Source: an uncultured Oscillibacter sp.
GTDB taxonomy: Bacteria; Bacillota; Clostridia; Oscillospirales; Oscillospiraceae
DNA length: 8,083 nt
Direction: 5' to 3'
Assembly (NCBI RefSeq): GCF_910584465.1
Contig: NZ_CAJUBK010000081.1
Span: 1 to 8,083 of the forward strand
Below, piece by piece: positions 1-5,325 of this stretch. Made by a program: the position numbers and the translations under genes. The first letter of the stretch is position 1; every line of letters starts with the position of its first letter. The notes beneath the pieces were generated by a model. It was given only the letters and a program-made list of their open reading frames with translations. It made no database searches and was not told where the DNA came from.

Positions 1-52
<52 letters not shown>

Positions 53-83
53 ATGTCAGGCGTCCTTCATCAGAACAGTGATT

Positions 84-112
84 ATGATAGCAGAGCCTCC
101 GGGAAATGTCAA
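84..112 (-). promoter_or_regulatory. Promoter of tRNA-Ala, extended -10 type
   Basis: On the minus strand a perfect TTGACA (-35, plus positions 107-112) is followed after exactly 17 bp by TATCAT (-10, 84-89). TG sits one base before the -10, giving an extended -10 (TGCTATCAT). The predicted start is near position 77, leaving a precursor leader of about 25 nt before the mature tRNA 5' end at 52. This is the strongest housekeeping-type promoter in the window, as expected for a stable RNA gene. Confidence 0.85.
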
Positions 113-152
113 GAGGTTTTTCAGGAAATTTTGCGCCCCGGCCCCGGCGGAA

Positions 153-189
153 GAAAAGGCTTGCCTTTTCAGGCGCTTTCCAGTAGAAT
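153..189 (+). promoter_or_regulatory. Candidate promoter of the DUF4317 gene with dyad over the -35
   Basis: TTGCCT (161-166) and TAGAAT (184-189) are separated by 17 bp, a good sigma-A-type match. Transcription would begin near 196, about 56 nt before the ATG at 252. This argues against the upstream in-frame ATG at 78 being the real start. A perfect inverted repeat, GAAAAGGC (153-160) and GCCTTTTC (163-170) with a 2-bp centre, covers the -35 box. It has no T-run after it, so it looks more like an operator than a terminator. The operator role is inferred. Confidence 0.6.
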
Positions 190-251
190 GGATGTTTGAC
201 AACGGCCCCAAAAATACCCGGCGGGGTGCCGCCGGAAAGCGAGGTATCACG

Positions 252-1397
252 ATGGATCGAAAAGAGATCGGCGAGCTCCGCCGCCGCTTCCGCCCGGAGA
301 AGTCCGCCGTCAGCCGGATCTACGGCTGCTATGTCAACGGCTCCAGCCGCCAGATCGTCTCTTATCTGGACGAGTCCCTGGGGAACATGCCCCAGGAGGA
401 GGCGGAGAAGTACCTGTCCCTGCTGAGGAAGGCCCTGTCCGGCTCCCTGGGGAAGAACCTCATCGACGTGGTCTTCTCCACCCAGCAGGTGGCGGACAGC
501 GACGAGCACCGCCTCCTCTCCGCCCTCCGGGAGTCTGAGCTGAAGGACGGCGAGATCCGGGAGGGGTTCTACCGCACCGTCATCGACGCCCTGGACCTGG
601 AGGGTGGCAATTACATCATCCTCCTGGCCCACGACGCCTACGACGTGCCCCACCGGGACAAAAGCGGTGAGGTCGACGGCCACGACCAGGTCTTCTCCTA
701 TATCGTATGCGCGGTCTGCCCCGTGAAGGCGTGCAGGATGGAGCTGGGCTATTTCCCCGGCGAGAACGAGTTCCACAGCTGCGCCGCCGGGCAGATCGTC
801 TCCGCCCCGGAGCTGGGCTTCCTCTTCCCGGCCTTCGACGACCGGGCGGCGAACCTCTACAACGCCCTCTTCTACACCCGGAAGGCCGACGCCATCCACC
901 AGGAGTTCATCGACGCCGTCTTCCGCACGGAGCCCCCCATGTCCGCCGCCGAGCAGAAGGAGGCGTTCGAGGGCGCCCTCCGCGCCTCGCTGGAGGAGGC
1001 GTGCAGCCTGGAGGTGGTCCAGGCCGTCCACGGCCGCCTGCTGGAGAAGATCGAGGCCCACAAGGAGGCCGGGGGGCAGGAGCGCCTGGCCCTGTCCGTG
1101 GAGGAGGTCGGCGGGATCCTGCGGGAGTGCGGCGTGCCGGAGGAGCGGGCGGAGGCGTTCCAGGCGCGGTGCGGCGAGGCGTTCGCGGGCGCGGCCCTGG
1201 ACCCGGAGAACCTGATCGACGTGAAGCGGTTCGACGTGAAGACGGAGCAGGCCACGATCTCCATCGACCCGGCCTACAGCTATCTGGTGGAGACGCGGAT
1301 CATCGACGGGCGGAAGTACCTCCTCGTCCCCGCCGGGGAGGGCGTGGAGGTCAACGGCCTCAGCGTGGAGCTGGAGGCGGGAGGCCCGGAAGCGTAA
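252..1397 (+). CDS. DUF4317 family protein, function unknown
   Basis: This 381-aa protein matches my recall of the DUF4317 family, common in Firmicutes/Clostridia and without an assigned function. Family-like segments include the start MDRKEIGELRRRF, RIYGCYVN (22-29), the block LGKNLIDVVFSTQQVADSDE (66-85), NYIILLAHDAYDVP (120-133) and the Cys-containing stretch CAVCPVKAC (153-161), followed by ENEFH (171-175). No signal peptide or membrane segment is seen, so it should be cytoplasmic. The C-terminal half is Glu/Ala-rich and probably helical, ending in a short beta-like segment (about 325-375). The ATG at 252 was chosen because the family begins this way, GAGG lies 7 nt upstream, and the candidate promoter at 161-189 would exclude the longer in-frame ATG at 78. 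Cys153, Cys156, Cys161 and His175 could bind metal, but this is conjecture. It appears monocistronic and convergent with the next gene. Confidence 0.88.
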   Translation: MDRKEIGELRRRFRPEKSAVSRIYGCYVNGSSRQIVSYLDESLGNMPQEEAEKYLSLLRKALSGSLGKNLIDVVFSTQQVADSDEHRLLSALRESELKDGEIREGFYRTVIDALDLEGGNYIILLAHDAYDVPHRDKSGEVDGHDQVFSYIVCAVCPVKACRMELGYFPGENEFHSCAAGQIVSAPELGFLFPAFDDRAANLYNALFYTRKADAIHQEFIDAVFRTEPPMSAAEQKEAFEGALRASLEEACSLEVVQAVHGRLLEKIEAHKEAGGQERLALSVEEVGGILRECGVPEERAEAFQARCGEAFAGAALDPENLIDVKRFDVKTEQATISIDPAYSYLVETRIIDGRKYLLVPAGEGVEVNGLSVELEAGGPEA

Positions 1398-1432
1398 AAA
1401 GACCGCCCCCGGCGTTCCTGCCGGGGCCGGTC
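1396..1432 (-). terminator. Intrinsic terminator of the minus-strand unknown operon
   Basis: The arms 1401-1413 and 1420-1432 pair at 12 of 13 positions (one C-C mismatch) around a 6-nt loop. On the minus strand the hairpin is followed at once by five T residues (1400-1396), the classic rho-independent layout. It lies 5 nt past the stop codon of the coiled-coil gene, and its T-run overlaps the TAA of the DUF4317 gene. On the plus strand no T-run follows, so it should be weaker in that direction, though the stem may still protect the DUF4317 mRNA end. Confidence 0.82.
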
Positions 1433-1437
1433 ATCCC

Positions 1438-2127
1438 TCATGCCTGTACGTCGACGGCCTCGCCGGCGGAGGGCTCCGGAGCGCTCCCGGCGGCGTAAGC
1501 CTGGGCCGCCGCCTCCGCGGAGGGGACGGACTCGAACTTCTGGGCCTGTTCCCGCAGCTGCATGTCCACGGCGGCGATCTGGGCCTGCATCCGGTCGTCG
1601 ATCTCCGCCTCCCGGAGATAGCCGGACTCCCGAAGCTTCCGCAGGGCCTGCCTGCGGGCCAGCTCCTGCCGCTGGCGCTGGGCCTCCCGGGTGCGCTCCT
1701 CCCGGGCCAGCTTTTCCTGCCGGGCCCGGGCCAGCTCCTCCCGGTCCAGCTCCCGGGCCTTCTTCCCCGCCCGCCGGACGGCCTTCTGGAGCTGGCTTAT
1801 CGCGGCCTGGATGCGCTTGGCGTTGTCGGGGTCGGTCTGCTTGGCGGCTTTCAGCCGGGCGATCTGCCGCCGGGCGAAGCCGGCGGCGGCGCTGACCTCC
1901 GAGGGCTTCCGGGCCCGGGCCAGCCGGGCATAGGCTTCGATGGGGGCGTCGCCATACCGGGGCGCGGGCTTGGCGGCGCGGTACCGCTCCCGGGCGGCGT
2001 CGGCCTGCTCCCGGGCCTGCTTCATCATCTCATAGAGGTCGGGGCCCTCGTCCGGCGGTCTCGCCGTCCTGGCGGCGCTCTGAGCCTGCCGGGAGGAGGC
2101 CCCGCTGTTCACCTGTATGCCGCTCAT
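1438..2127 (-). CDS. Ala/Arg/Glu-rich coiled-coil protein, function unknown
   Basis: I do not recognise a family for this 229-aa protein. The N-terminus (1-30) is Ser/Ala/Arg-rich and looks disordered. Residues 31-50 are helical. From about 80 to 197 the protein is a nearly unbroken charged helix with Arg/Glu/Gln/Ala spacing typical of a coiled coil, broken near the Gly-Tyr at 169-170. The tail from 200 is Ala/Pro/Ser-rich and acidic. There is no signal peptide, no membrane helix and no Cys. The start is well fixed: AGGAGGT stands 5 nt before the ATG, the best Shine-Dalgarno match in the window. It begins 33 nt after the stop of the 372-aa gene on the same strand and ends at an intrinsic terminator, so the two probably form an operon. 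A scaffold or partner-binding role for its neighbour is only a guess. Confidence 0.82.
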   Translation of the reverse strand: MSGIQVNSGASSRQAQSAARTARPPDEGPDLYEMMKQAREQADAARERYRAAKPAPRYGDAPIEAYARLARARKPSEVSAAAGFARRQIARLKAAKQTDPDNAKRIQAAISQLQKAVRRAGKKARELDREELARARQEKLAREERTREAQRQRQELARRQALRKLRESGYLREAEIDDRMQAQIAAVDMQLREQAQKFESVPSAEAAAQAYAAGSAPEPSAGEAVDVQA

Positions 2128-2160
2128 GGCAGACCTCCTCTCTTCAGCCGGCGGGGCCTG

Positions 2161-3279
2161 TCAGGCCCGCAGGTCCATGCCCAGCGCCCTGTGCTGGGGG
2201 AAGCGGCTGAAATAGCCGCCGGGGTAGACCTGGAGATCGTTCAGGAAACGGTCCACGGCCTCCTGGGCCCCGCCGGACTGCCCGGAGAATTTCAGCAGCG
2301 CGGCCACGTTCTTCAGATCGCCCTTGGAAAAGTCATAGGTGAGATCGGCGCTCTCATACCGCCACGTCCCGCCCTCGTCCTTGTAGGCGGCCCAAGTGGT
2401 CCCCTTAGTGGGGTCCGTGGGGTCAAAGCCCGGCTTGGTGTAGTCGATAAAAGTCGTGGTCCCGTCCGGGTGCTCGATGGTCAGGGATGTGACGGAGCCT
2501 GTCTTCCCGGTGTTCCCGCCGGACTGGTAGAACCAGCGGAAGTCCCTGGGCGGGATCTGGTCCGGATCCTTGACAAACTGGTCGTCCACATGGAAGTGGT
2601 TGGACAGGGCAGAGTTGAAATTGTAATAGAGGTCCAGCCCTTTGGCCTTGTAGTCGCGGACGGAAACCGTGTCCTGCCAGCCCCGCTCCTCCGCCATGGC
2701 GGTAAATTTCTCCGTCAGGGCGGAGACGGCCTCCTCGCTCTGGTAGTAGTAATCGGAGTTGTAGTACTTCCAGTTCCGCTGGGCGGTCATGTCCCCGGTG
2801 ATATAGCCCTGGCCCTCAGCGTTGTTCCGCTTCACGGCCCCGTCCAGGACCATGCGGCGGAACTCGCCGTAAAAGGTCTCCTGGAAAGCGGGGCCCATCA
2901 TGTCGCCCCATAAGGGCATGGGATATCCCCGGTCCTTGCAGGCGTCCAGCAGACGGTCGGACAGGCTCTGGTAGGCGTCCGCCAGCTCCTCCGCTGAAAT
3001 CGCCCCGTCGAAAAACTTGCCGATAGCGGCCTCCGCCTGGCCGTACACCTCCCGTTTCACGTCGGAGATGACGGGGCTCCTGTCCATGGCGGGCTCGCTG
3101 AACTCCGCCCGGAACCTGTCCTTCTGCTCCTCTGTCGAGGGGTTGAAGACCACGCAGTTCTCCTGGAATTTCTGGATTTCCTCCGGGTCCGTCACCTTCC
3201 GAAGCTGGTCTGTGGCGTTCTTGAAGGTCCACTTGCCAAACTGTACATATTCGCCCAGGCTGCTCTTCACGCTTTCCAT
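2161..3279 (-). CDS. Unrecognised 372-aa soluble protein with aromatic-rich core
   Basis: I cannot assign a family. No signal peptide or membrane segment is visible. Residues 1-60 are charged and helical. Residues 66-115 look like a helical pair (VKREVYGQAEAAIGKFF, then SAEELADAYQSLSDRLL). The middle carries dense aromatic motifs: NWKYYNSDYYYQ (169-180), LYYNFNSALSNHFH (217-230) and DFRWFYQSGG (246-255). Residues 260-315 look like beta strands with turns (HPDGTT, DPTDPTKGTTW, DEGGTW). The end contains a helix (322-330) and VYPGGYFSRF (351-360). These regular motifs suggest a folded, conserved domain. The start is supported by AAGGA 7 nt before the ATG. It is the first gene of a two-gene operon with the coiled-coil protein. 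Its codons (GAA, TAT, GTA, TTT, AAA near the start) are less GC-biased than those of the flanking SEDS gene, which may hint at different constraint or origin. Confidence 0.82.
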   Translation of the reverse strand: MESVKSSLGEYVQFGKWTFKNATDQLRKVTDPEEIQKFQENCVVFNPSTEEQKDRFRAEFSEPAMDRSPVISDVKREVYGQAEAAIGKFFDGAISAEELADAYQSLSDRLLDACKDRGYPMPLWGDMMGPAFQETFYGEFRRMVLDGAVKRNNAEGQGYITGDMTAQRNWKYYNSDYYYQSEEAVSALTEKFTAMAEERGWQDTVSVRDYKAKGLDLYYNFNSALSNHFHVDDQFVKDPDQIPPRDFRWFYQSGGNTGKTGSVTSLTIEHPDGTTTFIDYTKPGFDPTDPTKGTTWAAYKDEGGTWRYESADLTYDFSKGDLKNVAALLKFSGQSGGAQEAVDRFLNDLQVYPGGYFSRFPQHRALGMDLRA

Positions 3280-3306
3280 AGTCGATCCTTTCCGTCCCGG
3301 GAGAGT

Positions 3307-3346
3307 CCGGGCACATCCTCTCTATCCCGGACACATCCTCTCTATC
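3307..3346. repeat. 20-bp tandem direct repeat (two copies, 19/20 identical)
   Basis: Two adjacent 20-bp units, 3307-3326 and 3327-3346, have the core ACATCCTCTCTATC and differ at one base (CCGGG versus CCGGA at position 5). They lie directly downstream of the candidate minus-strand -10 box (3348-3353), so they would form the first part of the 5' leader of the unknown operon. A 20-bp period is close to two helical turns, so a protein could bind both copies on the same face. As RNA, each copy would carry GAGAGGAUGUG. The function is inferred from position only. Confidence 0.75.
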
Positions 3347-3347
3347 C

Positions 3348-3377
3348 AATATATCGGCAGGATGCCGAAAAAGTGAA
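3348..3377 (-). promoter_or_regulatory. Candidate promoter of the unknown operon, dyad in spacer
   Basis: On the minus strand TATATT (3348-3353, 5/6 match to TATAAT) is preceded after 18 bp by TTCACT (3372-3377, 4/6 match to TTGACA). Transcription would start near 3341, about 62 nt before the ATG at 3279. A perfect inverted repeat TCGGCA-GGA-TGCCGA (3354-3368) fills most of the spacer, a common place for a repressor or MerR-type activator site. The lengthened 18-bp spacer is compatible with either, but no regulator gene is in the window. Confidence 0.5.
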
Positions 3378-3427
3378 GGTACCGGCGGGGAATTTTTGGC
3401 AAGGTAGATTTTTTCATAAAACCGTGG

Positions 3428-3433
3428 TATGCT
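3428..3433 (+). promoter_or_regulatory. Candidate extended -10 promoter of the cell-wall operon
   Basis: TATGCT (3428-3433) is preceded by TG and one base, giving TGGTATGCT, an extended -10 element. The hexamer 17 bp upstream (TAGATT, 3405-3410) is a poor -35. A good TTGGCA at 3396-3401 is too far away to pair with it. The start would be near 3440, about 25 nt before the ATG at 3466. The surrounding A/T-rich patch (3391-3420) stands out in this GC-rich window and supports a promoter here, but the exact site is uncertain. Confidence 0.4.
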
Positions 3434-3465
3434 GAGGGAGCATCGCAAAGAAGGGAGGCGTGTCC

Positions 3466-5181
3466 ATGGGACTGCCCGAGCTCTTGGCGGCCCATCCCGC
3501 CGCCGGGATCTTCTATACCGCCTTCGTCCGCGTCCTCTCCCCCATCCTGGCCGGGGCCATCCTCTGGAGGGCGGTGAAATCCCTCCTCCGCGTCCCCCAC
3601 ACGCCGGAGACCTGGGGCCAGCTCAGCCTCCCCGGCGGGGGCTCCGTGCCCCTCACCCACTGGGAGAACATCCTGGGCCGGGGGAAGAGCGCCGACGTGC
3701 GCCTGAACTACCCCAGCGTCTCCCGCCAGCACGCCGCCCTCTGCCGGGACGAGGAGGACCGCTGGACCCTCTACGACCTGGGCTCCAAAGGCGGCGTCCT
3801 CCTCAACGGCGAAAAGGTGGAGGGCTCCGCCCCCGTCCGCCTGGGGGACCAGATCGAGCTGGGGGGCGTGCCCCTGCTGTTCCTGCCCCAGACCGCCGCG
3901 GAGCGGGAGGAGCTGGAGGCCAGGCGCCGGGCCGAGCGCCCCGCCGCCATGTGGCCCTCCTTCCTCTGGCTGACGGTGTTCCAGCTCTTGTCCTGCGTCC
4001 AGCTGATGCTGTCCGCCGGGGGGGACGCCTCTCCCGCCGTGCCCCTGGCCTTCCTGGGGCTGACGGCGGTGATGTGGCTCTATGCCCTGGCCCTGCGGCT
4101 GTGCCGCTGCGTGGGCTTCGAGATGGAGACGATCGCCTTCTTCCTCTCCACGCTCTCCCTGGCCGTCACGGCCTCCAGCGCACCGGGGAGCCTGTATAAG
4201 CAGCTCCTGGCCATCCTGCTGGGGCTCCTGCTGTTCCTGGTCCTGGGGCTGTTCCTCCGGGACCTGGGCCGGGTCCGCCGGGTCCGCTGGGCCATGGCGG
4301 CGGCCTCCATCGCCCTCCTGGCCCTCACGCTGGCCCTGGGCCGTTCCAAATACGGCGCGGTGAACTGGATCTCCCTGGGCCGCGTGTCCGTCCAGCCCTC
4401 GGAGATCGCCAAGATCTCCTATATCTTCGCCGGGTCCGCCACGCTGGAGCGGCTGTTCCGGCGGCGGAACCTGACCCTCTTCATCGTCCTCACCGGCGTG
4501 TGCGTGGGCCTGCTGGGCCTGATGAGCGACTTCGGCACAGCGGCGGTCTTCTTCGTCACCTTCCTGGTCCTGGCCTACCTCCGCTCCGGGGACTTCGCCA
4601 CGCTGTCCCTGATCTGCGGCGGGGCGGTGTTCGGCGCGGGGATCGTCGTGAAGTTCAAGCCCTATATCCTCAGCCGCTTCGCGGTCTGGGGCCGGGCCTG
4701 GTCCGACCCCTCCGGCGGCGGCTATCAGCAGACCCGCACCATGTCGGCGGCGGCCTCCGGGGGCCTGCTGGGCATGGGGGCCGGGGAGGGCTGGCTCCAC
4801 CGGGTCCCGGCGGCGGACACCGACCTGGTGTTCGGGATGCTCTGCGAGGAGTGGGGGCTGGTGATCGCGTGCTTCGCCGTGGGGGCCATCGTGGCCCTGG
4901 CGTTCTTCACCGTCCGGGCCTGCCGGGCGGCGCGGAGCAGCTTCTACTGCCTGGCGGCCTGCGCCGCCGGGTCGCTGCTGGTGTTCCAGACCTGTCTGAA
5001 CGTCTTCGGGTCCGTGGACATCCTGCCGCTGACCGGCGTGACCTTCCCCTTCGTGTCTAACGGCGGCTCCGCCATGATATCCGCCTGGGGCCTGCTGGCC
5101 TTCCTGAAGGCCACGGACACCCGGGAGCACGCCAGCTTCGCCATCCGGCGTCAGAAACTGCGCTCCACTCCGCCCGGCTGA
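3466..5181 (+). CDS. FHA domain-SEDS fusion: FtsW/RodA/SpoVE-family peptidoglycan glycosyltransferase
   Basis: This 571-aa membrane protein has an N-terminal helix (about 14-40), a cytoplasmic FHA domain (about 66-140) and a SEDS domain of roughly ten helices (about 163-548). FHA signatures are LGRGKSADVRL (70-80), SVSRQHA (84-90) and LLNGEKV (112-118), matching the GR, SxxH and NG elements that bind phosphothreonine. SEDS signatures are NWISLGRVSVQPSEIAK (300-316), MSDFGTA (353-359), GYQQTR (419-424), the TDLVF motif (452-456) followed by EEWG (461-464), and TGVTFPFVSNGG (523-534). Asp453 aligns by recall with the catalytic Asp297 of E. coli FtsW. SEDS proteins polymerise lipid II into glycan strands with a class B PBP, and one follows here. 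The ATG at 3466 is preferred because GGGAGG ends 7 nt upstream; the in-frame GTG at 3460 is too close to it. The extra N-terminal part explains the length versus about 400 aa for plain FtsW/RodA. It cannot be called ftsW, rodA or spoVE from sequence alone. Confidence 0.92.
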   Translation: MGLPELLAAHPAAGIFYTAFVRVLSPILAGAILWRAVKSLLRVPHTPETWGQLSLPGGGSVPLTHWENILGRGKSADVRLNYPSVSRQHAALCRDEEDRWTLYDLGSKGGVLLNGEKVEGSAPVRLGDQIELGGVPLLFLPQTAAEREELEARRRAERPAAMWPSFLWLTVFQLLSCVQLMLSAGGDASPAVPLAFLGLTAVMWLYALALRLCRCVGFEMETIAFFLSTLSLAVTASSAPGSLYKQLLAILLGLLLFLVLGLFLRDLGRVRRVRWAMAAASIALLALTLALGRSKYGAVNWISLGRVSVQPSEIAKISYIFAGSATLERLFRRRNLTLFIVLTGVCVGLLGLMSDFGTAAVFFVTFLVLAYLRSGDFATLSLICGGAVFGAGIVVKFKPYILSRFAVWGRAWSDPSGGGYQQTRTMSAAASGGLLGMGAGEGWLHRVPAADTDLVFGMLCEEWGLVIACFAVGAIVALAFFTVRACRAARSSFYCLAACAAGSLLVFQTCLNVFGSVDILPLTGVTFPFVSNGGSAMISAWGLLAFLKATDTREHASFAIRRQKLRSTPPG

Positions 5182-5219
5182 CGCCGGGCATCCGTTCCGC
5201 TCCGTTCCCTCCGCCTCCT

Positions 5220-5245
5220 TCAAGGGGGGACCCGTCCCCCCTTGA
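5220..5245 (+). repeat. Perfect 12-bp inverted repeat in the SEDS-PBP spacer
   Basis: The arms TCAAGGGGGGAC (5220-5231) and GTCCCCCCTTGA (5234-5245) are exact complements with a 2-bp centre. In RNA this gives a very stable hairpin 38 nt after the SEDS stop codon. It is followed by GC and a C-run rather than T residues, so it is not a standard intrinsic terminator. It may act as an mRNA processing or stability element, a partial attenuator, or a dispersed palindromic repeat. These roles are inference. Confidence 0.8.
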
Positions 5246-5248
5246 GCA

Positions 5249-5270
5249 TCCCCCCTCCCCTGTGGGGGGA
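5249..5270 (+). repeat. Second stem-loop in the SEDS-PBP spacer
   Basis: TCCCCCC (5249-5255) pairs with GGGGGGA (5264-5270) around an 8-nt loop. It follows the larger inverted repeat by 3 bp. Its right arm overlaps the start of the 14-bp tandem repeats, so the G-rich repeats could also compete for pairing with the C-runs upstream. Confidence 0.55.
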
Positions 5271-5306
5271 CGAGGGACGGGGGACGAGAGACGGGGGACG
5301 GGAGTC
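5265..5306 (+). repeat. Three tandem 14-bp imperfect repeats before the PBP gene
   Basis: The units are GGGGGACGAGGGAC (5265-5278), GGGGGACGAGAGAC (5279-5292) and GGGGGACGGGAGTC (5293-5306). The first two differ at one base and the third has drifted at three or four. They end 7 bp before the Shine-Dalgarno site of the PBP gene. Short G-rich tandem units of this kind can change copy number by slippage, and the five-G runs could form G-rich RNA structure. No stop interrupts the PBP frame here, but the coding-like extension is low complexity and not PBP-like. Confidence 0.75.
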
Positions 5307-5325
5307 CTGGATGGGAGGTGTCCAT

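Noticed and set aside
78..251. A 58-residue N-terminal extension of the DUF4317 protein from the ATG at 78.
   Set aside because: The extension crosses the candidate promoter at 161-189, has no ribosome site and does not look like the family, whereas the ATG at 252 gives the family-type start.
707..1498. A 263-codon plus-strand frame inside the DUF4317 gene.
   Set aside because: It is a frame-shifted shadow with Arg/Gly/Pro-rich translation and runs through the terminator hairpin.
3307..3346. A possible CRISPR or integration-site repeat.
   Set aside because: There are only two directly abutting copies, with no spacers, no integrase or cas gene, and a position that fits a leader or operator better.
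5265..5306. A possible mobile-element end.
   Set aside because: The units are short tandem repeats with no transposase, no target duplication and no terminal inverted repeat around a gene.
5242..5325. An N-terminal extension of the PBP from the ATG near 5242.
   Set aside because: It would encode low-complexity sequence from the 14-bp repeats and hairpin arms, and would place the membrane helix unusually far from the start.
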